Shown piece after piece: positions 8,339 through 16,717 of a DNA stretch of 64,000 nucleotides. The DNA comes from Pandoraea thiooxydans (GTDB lineage Bacteria > Pseudomonadota > Gammaproteobacteria > Burkholderiales > Burkholderiaceae), in NCBI RefSeq assembly GCF_001931675.1, contig NZ_CP014839.1:3782001-3846000 (forward strand), in the 5' to 3' direction. Every line of letters starts with the position of its first letter. The stretch's first letter is position 1. The notes below the pieces were generated by a model. The model saw only the letters and a program-made list of their open reading frames with translations. It made no database searches and was not told the DNA's origin. The translations under genes were made by a program, and so were the position numbers.

Positions 8339-9235
8339 CTATTGCGGCCACACCATGTCGCCCTTGACCACCTTCGCACCCAGCGCAAGCCAATCGGTCT
8401 CGGGCAAGCCGGGATAAGCGGCCTCCATCGCACCGATCAATGCTTTCGCGTCGGGGGCCTTGGTGAGTTCCTGATCAAAGCGCTGGAGATACTGCTTGGT
8501 AAAGACAACCGCGCCGACACCGTCCGGACGTGCGCCGAGATAGTGTCCAGGTATCACTCGCAACGGGTGCAGCGCCAGGATCGAGTCGAGCGTAGCAATC
8601 CAGTCGGCACGAGCCTGAACCGTCTGCGTATCGGCCACCCAGACGTGCGTGCCGCTGAAGACCACGGCGCCGCCGGCCACCGTGCGCAGGCTCGGAATAT
8701 AGACATAACTGCGCGCCGGCGTGGGGCCGTCCAGCCCTTCGATCAGGATGCTCCGGCCGTCGAGCATCAACCGGTTGCCGTTGAGCGCGGTCGGCACGAT
8801 GAGCGTTTTGGGCGCGTTCTTTCCAATGATCGGGCTCCAGTAGCGCAGTTTGCGGTCTTTCAATATGCGAATCGCGGCGACGGTCTCGGGTGTCGCCAGG
8901 ATTGGCGCATGCGGAAAGGCCCGGCTCAGAACACTCAGGCCGAAGTAGTAATCCGGATCGCTATGACTGATGTAGATCGCTTGCAGATGCCGGTGCGTGG
9001 CGCGAATCATACGCACCAGGCGGCGCGCATCGTTGGTCTGGAACTGCGCGTCGATCAGGATTGCATCGCGTGGTCCGGTGACGATCTCGGACGACACCGG
9101 GAAGATCGATTTCGTGCCGGGGTTATAGACGGTAATCGACAGCGGCGCCTTGGTGGCGGCAGCGCTGGCGGGGCCGGCGATCAGGCCGAATGCGACGGCG
9201 GCCAACGCCAATGCGCGAGTGATTTTCAGTGGCAT
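8339..9235 (-). CDS. Exported MBL-fold protein with non-canonical metal motif
   Basis: 298 aa from the ATG giving MPLKITRALA; the upstream extension of the open frame has no signal peptide logic. Residues 1-26 are a signal peptide ending ASA. The beta-lactamase fold is recognisable (strand DAILIDAQF at 57-65, HSDPDYYFG at 91-99, GGAVVFSGTHVWVADT, VIPGHYLGARP). The canonical HxHxDH is replaced by HSDPDY, so two histidines are missing. A second putative ligand, PGH, is retained. Either an unusual metal site or a non-hydrolytic function is possible. A divergent AraC gene lies 302 bp away. Confidence 0.8.
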   Translation of the reverse strand: MPLKITRALALAAVAFGLIAGPASAAATKAPLSITVYNPGTKSIFPVSSEIVTGPRDAILIDAQFQTNDARRLVRMIRATHRHLQAIYISHSDPDYYFGLSVLSRAFPHAPILATPETVAAIRILKDRKLRYWSPIIGKNAPKTLIVPTALNGNRLMLDGRSILIEGLDGPTPARSYVYIPSLRTVAGGAVVFSGTHVWVADTQTVQARADWIATLDSILALHPLRVIPGHYLGARPDGVGAVVFTKQYLQRFDQELTKAPDAKALIGAMEAAYPGLPETDWLALGAKVVKGDMVWPQ

Positions 9236-9536
9236 TCGGGTGTCTCCAGTGGTTTTATTGATCGAGGCGGAACGCCGCCCCACAGACCATACGAGTGACA
9301 GGTCAGGTCGACAAGGTCGCGCCTTGCGTTTTAACTGTCCCGGATTTCGATATTGCGCAGAACGCGTCACGCGATGTGTCGAACGCCTCACGTTGTGGGG
9401 TATGTCCCGCGTTGACAGTTTTGCTGGCGCGATGTTAACGTCGACGCCGAAATTCGGCACTCGATCCGGTCAACCCGCGACATAGCCAACAACGCGCAGT
9501 CGCTTCGATCATCCTCGAGCGCCAGTCAATGCCGCA
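9236..9536. other. Intergenic region between MBL-fold gene and AraC regulator
   Basis: 301 bp of divergent promoter space. A TTGACA hexamer stands at 9412-9417 with a weak TTAACG 17 bp downstream, a possible promoter for the AraC gene. No conserved coding sequence or strong hairpin was seen. Confidence 0.5.
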
Positions 9537-10475
9537 GTGGAGCATCGCTTGGCCTTACCCATTCTTCCTTACGTGCCGCAGTCGGCGTCCGCCGTATCTA
9601 TCGAGGTGCAACGCCTGGCCCAGGATCACGTCATGCGCACCATGGCGCCGCACGGCCATATGTTTTTCGAGTTGATTGTCGTCATCGCCGGGAACGGCAG
9701 GCATATCGTCGACGGCCTCGATCACGAAGCGCTTGCGGGAACGGTTTTCGTGTTGCCGCCCGGGTCGATTCATGATCTGCGCAGTTTTGCCAGCGCGGAC
9801 GGATGGGCGATCCTGTTCCAGACGGATAGCGTTGATCCAGACAGCCCTCATGGTTTGGCCCCGATCGATAATCTGCCGGTCGGATTGCTGTTCGATCTGT
9901 TTCGCCAACCGGTATTGCAGATGCTGCGCCCCATACAACTCGATGCACTCAGCTTGGCGCAGGTCACCGGCCTCATCGGCCGCATGCATGACGAATTGAA
10001 CGGGCGGCAAGAAGGGTATGTCCACGCCGCGCGCGCTGCGCTGCAACTGCTGCTGGTAACCCTGGCGCGCAACGCGCCATGGCTAGGTGCGGGGGCGCCA
10101 AACACTATGCAACAGGCAGATCTGGTTTCGACGGTATTTGCCGACATCGACCGCCACTTTCGCGGCGCCTCCCTGCTGAGTCAGGCATCGTCCCGACTGG
10201 GCTTCAGTGGCGGCTACTTGACGACAAAATTACGCCGCCTCACCGGACGCACCTATGGGGAATGGGTTATCGAGCGACGCATGATCGAGGCCCGGCGCCT
10301 GCTGGCCACGACGCAAATGAGCGTGGCGGATATCGCCCAAGCGCTCGGCTATGCGGAGGTCGAGTCGTTCATCAGGCGTTTTCGCCTGCACCATGAATTC
10401 ACACCATCGGCCTGGCGGGAACGCTCCCGGACACCGACACCGCGCGAAAGCGAAATTCGGACAGTCAAAACATAA
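9537..10475 (+). CDS. AraC-family transcriptional regulator
   Basis: 312 aa if the GTG at 9537 is used; no strong ribosome site supports it, and an in-frame ATG at 9633 is an alternative. The N-terminal cupin-like half holds HGHMFFELIVVIAGNGRHIVDG and GTVFVLPPGSIHDLRS. The C-terminal 100 residues carry two helix-turn-helices (LSQASSRLGFSGGYLTTKLRRL and SVADIAQALGYAEVESFIRRF). It is probably a regulator of the divergent MBL-fold gene or of the flavodoxin-like gene 68 bp downstream. Confidence 0.85.
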   Translation: MEHRLALPILPYVPQSASAVSIEVQRLAQDHVMRTMAPHGHMFFELIVVIAGNGRHIVDGLDHEALAGTVFVLPPGSIHDLRSFASADGWAILFQTDSVDPDSPHGLAPIDNLPVGLLFDLFRQPVLQMLRPIQLDALSLAQVTGLIGRMHDELNGRQEGYVHAARAALQLLLVTLARNAPWLGAGAPNTMQQADLVSTVFADIDRHFRGASLLSQASSRLGFSGGYLTTKLRRLTGRTYGEWVIERRMIEARRLLATTQMSVADIAQALGYAEVESFIRRFRLHHEFTPSAWRERSRTPTPRESEIRTVKT

Positions 10476-10543
10476 CCCTGGACCTGTTGATCTCTTGCCC
10501 TGACGCCTAGCATCGGTGGTGCGGTAAAACCCAGGAGACAAGA

Positions 10544-11122
10544 ATGGTCAACGTAGCGGTAGTCTATTTCAGTGGTTACGGGCACACGGCCCGGCAGGCA
10601 GCAGCAGTCATGGAGGGAATTCAATCGGTTACCGACGCACATGTGACCGGCATCGTCGTCGACAGCGACGGATTGATCAAGGACAACGCCTGGCACGAAT
10701 TGCAGGAAGCCGATGCGATCGTCTTCGGCTGCCCGACCTACATGGGGTGCGTACCGTGGCAGTTCAAGCGCTTTGCCGATGCCAGCAGCAAGGCGTGGGC
10801 AGCGCAAGGCTGGCGCGACAAGCTCGCGGCCGGGTTCACCAACTCCGGCTCGATGAACGGCGACAAGCATTCGACGCTGAGCTACCTTTTTACGCTTTCG
10901 ATGCAGCATGCAATGCTCTGGGTCGGAACGGGCCTGATGTCGGCCAACAAGAAAGCGTCCGGTCGAGACGACATCAATTACCTTGGCGCCTTCGCTGGCG
11001 CCATGGCGCAATCGCCGGCCGACGCTTCGCCGGACGAAGCTCCCGGCCCGGGCGATCTGCACACGGCGCACCTGTTCGGGCAACGCATCGCCCAGGTTGC
11101 CAGCCGGTGGTGCGCCTGCTGA
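10544..11122 (+). CDS. Flavodoxin-family protein (WrbA-like NAD(P)H:quinone oxidoreductase)
   Basis: 192 aa. The N-terminus VAVVYFSGYGHTARQA is the FMN phosphate-binding loop; ADAIVFGCPTYMGCVPWQFK and LAAGFTNSGSMNGDK are the 90s loop and the WrbA-like segment. Such proteins bind FMN and reduce quinones by two electrons in the cytoplasm. GGAG lies 7 bases before the ATG. It follows the AraC gene in the same direction and may be its target. Confidence 0.87.
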   Translation: MVNVAVVYFSGYGHTARQAAAVMEGIQSVTDAHVTGIVVDSDGLIKDNAWHELQEADAIVFGCPTYMGCVPWQFKRFADASSKAWAAQGWRDKLAAGFTNSGSMNGDKHSTLSYLFTLSMQHAMLWVGTGLMSANKKASGRDDINYLGAFAGAMAQSPADASPDEAPGPGDLHTAHLFGQRIAQVASRWCAC

Positions 11123-11371
11123 CACATCCAGTTTCCGTCGGTCGCCAGACCGCCCCCGCGCGCCCGGACGGCACTCCCGTGAATCCTCAGTGCCATTGGC
11201 AGGTGCGCCACGGGGCAAGAGCGCCACGTGGGCGGGAAGAGTCACGCATACAGCGTTTTGATCGCATGTGAGGAATACTCGACGAAGACTCCGTCTGACG
11301 GGGGGATTCCATATTTCATATTGCGCCGTTGTTTAGACCAGCACCGAAAATAACATTAAGGAATCCATGCA

Positions 11372-11953
11372 ATGAATCGAAAGATCAAGATCGCGATCGC
11401 AGCAGGCATGATCGCCGTGAGTGCGTTTGGCATTTCGTCATCGTTTGCCAAAACCAATCCCTGGCCGCCCACCACCGCAGGCAAGCCGACGCCCATCATT
11501 CCCGGCATGCCGCCCGCGCTGGCAACCCACCTCGCGAATTTCGACGACCTGGACTTTCACGTGTATACCCAGCAGCGCTGGCTGGACCTGCACAAGAGCC
11601 ACGCGGCAAACATCGTTGTTCATTACCCGGATGGTCACATCACGAAAGGCATTCCCGACCACATCAAGGAACTGAAATTCATGTGGACCTTTGCCCCCGA
11701 TAATCGCATTACTGAGCATACGGTGAGATTCGGTACCGCCGACGGTCGCTGGACAGCGGTCATGGGCTACCTCGACGGCACCTTCACAAAGCCCATGGTG
11801 CTCGCCGACGGCAAGGTCATACAGCCGACCGGAAAGCGCTACCACCTGCCGATGGCGACGCTGGGGCATTGGAACAACCATGGAACGATGGACGAGGAGT
11901 ATTTGTTTTGGGACACCGCAACGTTGATGAAGCAGATCGGCGTCAGCAACTAA
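11372..11953 (+). CDS. Exported SnoaL/NTF2-like ester cyclase family protein
   Basis: 193 aa. A signal peptide covers residues 1-26 (ending SFA). The mature part has the NTF2-like cone-fold pattern: DLDFHVYTQQRWLDLHKSHAANIVVHYPDGHITKG, then FGTADGRWTAVMGYLDGTFT and the ending DEEYLFWDTATLMKQIGV. This last strand is typical of SnoaL-like ester cyclases, here in a periplasmic version. Substrate unknown. AAGGA stands ten bases before the start. Nothing in the neighbourhood defines a pathway. Confidence 0.8.
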   Translation: MNRKIKIAIAAGMIAVSAFGISSSFAKTNPWPPTTAGKPTPIIPGMPPALATHLANFDDLDFHVYTQQRWLDLHKSHAANIVVHYPDGHITKGIPDHIKELKFMWTFAPDNRITEHTVRFGTADGRWTAVMGYLDGTFTKPMVLADGKVIQPTGKRYHLPMATLGHWNNHGTMDEEYLFWDTATLMKQIGVSN

Positions 11954-12023
11954 CGGCTCCGGCTTCGGCTCGTCCAGCCGCGGTTATCGCCGGACCGGGG
12001 CGGCCCTCGTAGGCACCCCGCCC

Positions 12024-12303
12024 CTATCCCCTACCCCCCGCAGGCAGTTTGCTCGCTAACATCTTGCGCCGGTCCGGCCTGCGGCCGTCGACGATGAAGG
12101 CGCCGACGCCCATCACGTTGTCGAGCAAGTCGACGGAGGGAATCGCGGTCACGCATTCGCGACGCTTGCGCAGCGCCACGTAGGAGTAATTCCACTTGCC
12201 GGTCGTGATGGCGAACACCGGCGTGAAATCCATCACCACGGTCCACGAGATCGTCATGATGTTGTCTTGCCCGCCATCGTGCGTGGTCACGAGAATCACG
12301 GAT
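12024..12303 (-). pseudogene. Flavin reductase remnant: 5'-truncated with internal 74-codon deletion
   Basis: Translation from about 12303 (GSVILVTTHDGGQDNIMTIS) to the stop at 12024 is nearly identical to residues 15-88 and the C-terminus of the intact flavin reductase at 21126-21668. The stretch between VMGVG and AFIVDGRR lacks 74 residues present in the intact copy. In that copy the deletion ends coincide with a 17-bp imperfect direct repeat (21194-21210 and 21416-21432), so slippage or recombination between the repeats explains the loss. The first 14 codons and start region are absent. It is very unlikely to make a working enzyme. Confidence 0.85.
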
Positions 12304-12386
12304 CCTGATTGACGGCTCTGGGGGCCACCCCGTAAGCAGATTCCACGTCTGCGATGCACCGACTCGGCACGCATAGCGCCACTGCG

Positions 12387-12403
12387 CGCACCGGCTTCGT
12401 GCG
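12387..12403. promoter_or_regulatory. NtrC-like enhancer dyad upstream of the ABC transporter operon
   Basis: Inverted repeat CGCAC, seven bases, GTGCG. It fits the core GCAC-N7-GTGC of NtrC sites (TGCACC-N5-GGTGCA). Its centre lies about 118 bp upstream of the -24 element, where NtrC enhancers usually sit. Binding is inferred from pattern only. Confidence 0.45.
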
Positions 12404-12511
12404 TCCACCTGATCGCAGTGGTGCGTGACCCCGCGCGCTGCCGGCCATGCCGGCATGCCTGAGCGCGCCGCCGCCCCGCCAACGCAGGCCGAGCGCCCGT
12501 CCTGGTGACAT

Positions 12512-12527
12512 TGGCACGCCTCTTGCT
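12512..12527 (+). promoter_or_regulatory. Sigma-54 promoter (-24/-12)
   Basis: TGGCACGCCTCTTGCT matches the sigma-54 consensus TGGCAC-N5-TTGCW at every fixed position, with GG at 12513-12514 and GC at 12525-12526. It lies about 72 bp before the binding-protein start codon and points into the operon. Sigma-54 promoters need an activator ATPase; NtrC is the likely one given the nitrogen-yielding enzymes downstream. Confidence 0.8.
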
Positions 12528-12598
12528 CATCACCCCAGTTGATTACAGCCGCTTGAATGCAGATCAACCTACTTGAATTCAATGAAAGGGGAATAACC

Positions 12599-13768
12599 GT
12601 GGGCATTAAGAAGCTTTCGAAGGTTATGGGACTCGCAGCGCTCAGTTGGTCATTGCTGGGGGGGTCGGCGTTCGCGAAGGACGTCGTCAAGATCGCGTTC
12701 ATTGGACCGCTGACCGGCGGTGTGTCGTCGGTCGGCCTGGGCGGCCGCGACTCCGCAGACCTCGCCGTACGCCTGCGCAATGCGAACCCAAAGTCCAAAT
12801 ATCAGTATCAACTGGTAGCGTTCGACAGCGAATGCAAACCGAACATTGGCGTGCAGGTCGCGACGCAGGCCGCATCGGACGAAAGCATCGTTGCCGGCGT
12901 GACGAATTTCTGTTCGGCCGTGGCGATGGCGAGCGTGGACGTGTACCACCGCTTCCACCTGCCGATCATGGTGTGGGGCGCCGTGCTTCCTGATGTCACC
13001 TACGGCAACAACTACAAGGAAGTTCACCGCATTAACGGCACCATGATCAATCAGAACGATGTTGCCGCAAAGTTCATGACGGGTCTCGGCTACAGGAAGT
13101 TCGTGATCATTCACGACACGACCGACTACGGCAATGGCCATGACAAATACTTCAGCGCCGCGCTGACCAAGGACGGCGGCAAGATTCTCGCCGACATTGG
13201 CGTATCGGCCGACCAGCAGGACTTTACGACGGAATTGACCAAAATCCGCGAGCTGAAACCCCAGGTCGTGTATTTCGGCGGGTTGACGCCGGTCGGCGTA
13301 CGCATTCGCACGCAGATGGAAAAGCTCGGCATCAAGGCACAGTTCGAAGGCACCTCGGGCATCAAGTCCGACGCTTACATCAGCGGCGTCGGCCCGGCCT
13401 TGGCCGAAGGCTCGTTGTCGTTTCTCGAAGGCGCACCCACCGATAAGCTGCCGGGCGGCGCCTATTTCCTCGCCAAGTACAACGCCCAGAAATACGCCGA
13501 ACCGCCGGAAGCTTATGGCGCATTTGCGTTCGCCGCGACCAACCTGATCATCGATGCCGTCGAGAAAGACGGCCCGAACCGCAACAAGGTGCGCAACACG
13601 CTGAACAAGACGGCGAACGCCGATACCATCATCGGCAAAGTCACATTCGACGATCATCGCCAGAACATCGTGCCGCTCATTACCAAGTACGTCGTGCAGG
13701 ACGGCAAGTGGGTGGTCTGGGAGGACAGCCAGTACGCGAAGGGCCAACGCAAGCTGAAGGGTCTCTGA
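12599..13768 (+). CDS. Branched-chain-type (LivK-like) ABC transporter substrate-binding protein
   Basis: 389 aa from the GTG at 12599, chosen because AAAGGGGA stands just upstream and the result begins with a clean signal peptide (MGIKKLSKVMGL to GSAFA, residues 1-26). An ATG at 12557 adds 14 unconvincing residues. The mature protein has the type I periplasmic-binding fold of the LivJ/LivK group (VKIAFIGPLTGGVSSVG, DDHRQNIVPLITKYVVQDGKWVVW). It delivers substrate to the permease genes downstream. The operon's amidase and carbamoylase suggest an amide or N-carbamoyl compound rather than leucine; this is inference. Confidence 0.9.
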   Translation: MGIKKLSKVMGLAALSWSLLGGSAFAKDVVKIAFIGPLTGGVSSVGLGGRDSADLAVRLRNANPKSKYQYQLVAFDSECKPNIGVQVATQAASDESIVAGVTNFCSAVAMASVDVYHRFHLPIMVWGAVLPDVTYGNNYKEVHRINGTMINQNDVAAKFMTGLGYRKFVIIHDTTDYGNGHDKYFSAALTKDGGKILADIGVSADQQDFTTELTKIRELKPQVVYFGGLTPVGVRIRTQMEKLGIKAQFEGTSGIKSDAYISGVGPALAEGSLSFLEGAPTDKLPGGAYFLAKYNAQKYAEPPEAYGAFAFAATNLIIDAVEKDGPNRNKVRNTLNKTANADTIIGKVTFDDHRQNIVPLITKYVVQDGKWVVWEDSQYAKGQRKLKGL

Positions 13769-13778
13769 CCTGCTGAGC

Positions 13779-13805
13779 CGCGCGGCGCTGCCTACGCGCC
13801 GCGCG
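13779..13805 (+). terminator. Strong intercistronic hairpin after the binding-protein gene
   Basis: Perfect 10-bp GC inverted repeat (CGCGCGGCGC and GCGCCGCGCG) with a 7-nt loop, without a T-run. It starts 10 bp after the binding-protein stop and ends 26 bp before the permease start. Such structures usually protect the 3' end of binding-protein mRNA and lower downstream expression, matching the higher amount of binding protein needed. Confidence 0.55.
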
Positions 13806-13830
13806 CCTGGATGATCTGCTCGATGAGGTA

Positions 13831-14763
13831 ATGATGAACGCGTTAGGGCAGTACTTAGTCAACGGGCTAATGCTCGGCATGGTCTACGCCATGGTCGCGG
13901 TCGGTTTCACCCTGTTTTTCGGCGTGCTCGACGTGATTCAATTTTCACACGGCGACGTGTTGATGGTCGGTGCGTTCGCCGGCCTGGCCGCGTCGCTTGG
14001 CGTTTCGGCGCTCGGCATTGGTTCGCCGTGGCTGCAACTGGTGGCGGTGGTGGCGTGCGCCACCATCCTGACCGGACTGTTGGGCGCGGCCATCGCTCGC
14101 TTCCTGATTCTGCCGCTGCATCGGGCGCCACCGCTCAATACCCTGCTGGCAACCTTGATGCTCGGCTCGGTACTGCGCGAATGCGTGCGCCTGTTCTATC
14201 CGGATGGCGCCAATCCGAACACGTTTCCGGCGCTGCTGCCCGGGTCGTCGGTACAGCTCGGCGGCTTTGCGCTGCGCGTCGATAACATCATTCTGCTGCT
14301 CGCCGGACTCGCCGTGATCGTCGGCTTGCATCTGCTGATTACGCGGACTCGGCTGGGCCTGTCGATTCGCGCCGTCGCGCAGGACGGCGAAACCGCACGG
14401 CTGATGGGCATCAACTTCGGCGCAGTGGTACTGCTGACGTTCGGCCTGGGTTCGGCCATCGCCGCGCTGGCCGGCGTAATGAATGGTCTCTATTACAACG
14501 AGATCAACTTCAACGAAGGGCTGCTGCTTGGCGTCATCGGATTCTCGGCGGCCATTCTGGGCGGTCTAGGCAACATCTACGGCGCCATTCTCGGCGGCTT
14601 CCTGTTCGCGGGTCTCGAAGTGCTCGGGAGTGCCGCGCTGCCGACCCTGGTGCCCGACATTCCCAGCGCCTACAAGGACGTATTCGCGTTTGCTGTGGTC
14701 ATCGTGCTGATGACCTGGAAGCCGACCGGACTGATTGCTGAACAAATGAGTGAGCGAGTATGA
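13831..14763 (+). CDS. Branched-chain-type ABC transporter permease (LivH family)
   Basis: 310 aa, highly hydrophobic, with about eight membrane segments. The start MMNALGQYLVNGLMLGMVYAMVAVGFTLFFGVLDVIQFSHGDVLMVGAF is the LivH hallmark, as are TRTRLGLSIRAVAQDGETARLMGIN (cytoplasmic coupling loop, about residues 170-195) and GFSAAILGGLGNIYGAILGGF near the C-terminus. It forms the inner-membrane channel with the LivM-type protein. Its stop codon overlaps the next start (ATGA), showing translational coupling. Confidence 0.93.
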   Translation: MMNALGQYLVNGLMLGMVYAMVAVGFTLFFGVLDVIQFSHGDVLMVGAFAGLAASLGVSALGIGSPWLQLVAVVACATILTGLLGAAIARFLILPLHRAPPLNTLLATLMLGSVLRECVRLFYPDGANPNTFPALLPGSSVQLGGFALRVDNIILLLAGLAVIVGLHLLITRTRLGLSIRAVAQDGETARLMGINFGAVVLLTFGLGSAIAALAGVMNGLYYNEINFNEGLLLGVIGFSAAILGGLGNIYGAILGGFLFAGLEVLGSAALPTLVPDIPSAYKDVFAFAVVIVLMTWKPTGLIAEQMSERV

Positions 14764-15935
14764 GCACGATGCCCCCCTCCCACGCGGGCAGCCGCGGCAG
14801 CGTTGCCCTGCAGATCGCGCTGGCCGTTGTCATGACCGCCTATCTATGGCTGTTCCTGCAGGCCAAGTCGCAAATCGAGGTGTGCGTACTGCTGGCGCTG
14901 GCGGCCGCCGCAGTGTTTGCCGCGAGCCGCTTCGGCCTCACCCGGCGCATCGAGGCCGCGTCGCGCGCGAGCCCCGGAGCCGGGCCGTGGTGCGCGCTGC
15001 TCGCCACGCTGGCACTGATAGCCGCGTTCTACGATGTGCACTATGTGCTGCTGCTGATCTGCACCGTGTTGCTCTTCTCGACAGCCTGCCTCGGCCTGAC
15101 AGTGCAGTTCGGTTACGTCGGCATCGCGAATTTTGCCGGCGCCGCATTTTTCGGCATCGGCAGCTATACGATCGCCGTGCTGGCGGCCCGCACCGGCATA
15201 TCGCACCTGTTGCTGATCTTGCTCAGCGGCGTGGTGTCGGCCGCGATCGGCTCGATCCTGATTCTGCCGGTCCTGCGTACGCGCGGCCATTATGCGGCGC
15301 TGGTGACGATCGCATTCGGCGTGCTGTTCCACACATTCGTCGAGGTCAACAACGTGCTGGGCGGTCCGCAGGGGCTGCGCCTGCCCGGCATCGCGACATT
15401 CGGTTATGCGTTCAACGACGGGTTCGAACTGTTCGACCAGGATGTCTCCTTCTACGTCCCCTACGCACTGCTCAGCCTCGTGATCTTCGGCGCGGCGTAT
15501 ATCACGATCAAGCGGCTCGAGCGATCCTGGATCGGCTTGAGCATGGATGTCGTACGCACCGACGAGACGGCCGCTGCGGCCTTCGGGATTCATATTGCGC
15601 GCTGGAAAGTGGTCGCCTTCATGCTCGGCAATTTTCTGGCTGGCGTAGCCGGCAGCGTGTACGGAATGATGATCGGTTTCGTGTCGCCCGACAATTTCAC
15701 CTTCAGCGATTCGCTGCTGCTGGTGTCGATCGCGGTCCTCGGCGGCCTGGGCAATCCACTCGGCCTGGTGCCGGCCGCCTTCATCGTTCTGGTGCTGCCG
15801 CAGAAGCTGCAGTTTATCCAGGAGTACCGCTTCCTGTTCTACGCGGCGGTCGTGATCGCGATTCTGCTGTTCCGCAATGACGGACTGTTGCCGCGCCGGA
15901 CCCGCCAATTCTTCAATAACGAGGCGTCGCGATGA
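14760..15935 (+). CDS. Branched-chain-type ABC transporter permease (LivM family)
   Basis: 391 aa with roughly ten hydrophobic segments. After two N-terminal membrane helices not present in every homologue, the core shows GLTVQFGYVGIANFAGAAFFGIGSYT (about residues 110-135) and the cytoplasmic loop MDVVRTDETAAAAFGIHIARWKVVAFMLG, then GGLGNPLGLVPAAFIVLVLP, all diagnostic of LivM. It overlaps both neighbours by four bases. Partner of the LivH-type permease. Confidence 0.92.
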   Translation: MSTMPPSHAGSRGSVALQIALAVVMTAYLWLFLQAKSQIEVCVLLALAAAAVFAASRFGLTRRIEAASRASPGAGPWCALLATLALIAAFYDVHYVLLLICTVLLFSTACLGLTVQFGYVGIANFAGAAFFGIGSYTIAVLAARTGISHLLLILLSGVVSAAIGSILILPVLRTRGHYAALVTIAFGVLFHTFVEVNNVLGGPQGLRLPGIATFGYAFNDGFELFDQDVSFYVPYALLSLVIFGAAYITIKRLERSWIGLSMDVVRTDETAAAAFGIHIARWKVVAFMLGNFLAGVAGSVYGMMIGFVSPDNFTFSDSLLLVSIAVLGGLGNPLGLVPAAFIVLVLPQKLQFIQEYRFLFYAAVVIAILLFRNDGLLPRRTRQFFNNEASR

Positions 15936-16717
15936 GCGCAAACTCCCCTCTGGTGCAAGCGCAGGACGTGACCATGCGCTTTGGCGGGCTGACCGCGCTG
16001 GATAACCTCTCGCTCGATATCCACGCGGGCGAAGTGCTGGGCCTGCTCGGGCCGAACGGCTCGGGCAAGACCACCTTCTTTAATGTACTCACGGGTATCT
16101 ACAAGGCGAGTGCCGGCGCGATCCGCTTCCAGGACAAGCTCATGACCGGCCTGAGCCCGCAGGAGATTTACCGCGCGGGAATCTCCCGTACGTTTCAACG
16201 CTCGCGCCTGTCGTTGCCGCTGACCGTATTCGACAACATCGTCATAGGCGACTATCAGCACCTGCGGCACGATCTGTTTTTCAACCTGTTCCGGCGCGCG
16301 GCGTTTCGGGCCGAATATGAGCAAGCCGTCGAACGGGTGCGCCAACTGCTGGCGATTTTCAGCCCGCCGCTGCTCGAACGGTTGTTCGAGCCGGTCGGCA
16401 CCTTCTCGATGATCGACCGGCGCCGCATCGAGGTCTGCCGCGCGCTGATGAGCGGCCCGCAACTGCTGTTGCTGGACGAGCCGTCGGCCGGCATGACGCA
16501 CGACGAAACCCATGAACTGATGGACGATATTCTCGAAGTGCGCGGCAAGCTGCGCAACTTGACCATCGTACTGATCGAACACGAAATGAACGTCATCGAG
16601 CGCGTCACCGAGCGCTGCATCGTATTCAGCTACGGCAGGAAAATCGCCGACGGCGACTTCGCGCGGATCACCGCTGATCCCCTGGTGCAAACCGCCTATC
16701 TCGGGGAGGCCGCATGA
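15932..16717 (+). CDS. ABC transporter ATP-binding protein (LivG family)
   Basis: 261 aa. Walker A is GPNGSGKTT near residue 42 and Walker B is LLLLDEPSAGM near residue 185. The signature motif is atypical: where LSGGQ is expected the sequence reads FSMIDRRRIEVCRAL, so the usual serine-glycine pair is altered. The region after Walker B (IVLIEHEMNVIERVTERCIVFSYGRKIADG) is standard LivG. It powers import together with the LivF-type subunit, which has a normal signature. Four-base overlaps on both sides. Confidence 0.9.
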   Translation: MSANSPLVQAQDVTMRFGGLTALDNLSLDIHAGEVLGLLGPNGSGKTTFFNVLTGIYKASAGAIRFQDKLMTGLSPQEIYRAGISRTFQRSRLSLPLTVFDNIVIGDYQHLRHDLFFNLFRRAAFRAEYEQAVERVRQLLAIFSPPLLERLFEPVGTFSMIDRRRIEVCRALMSGPQLLLLDEPSAGMTHDETHELMDDILEVRGKLRNLTIVLIEHEMNVIERVTERCIVFSYGRKIADGDFARITADPLVQTAYLGEAA

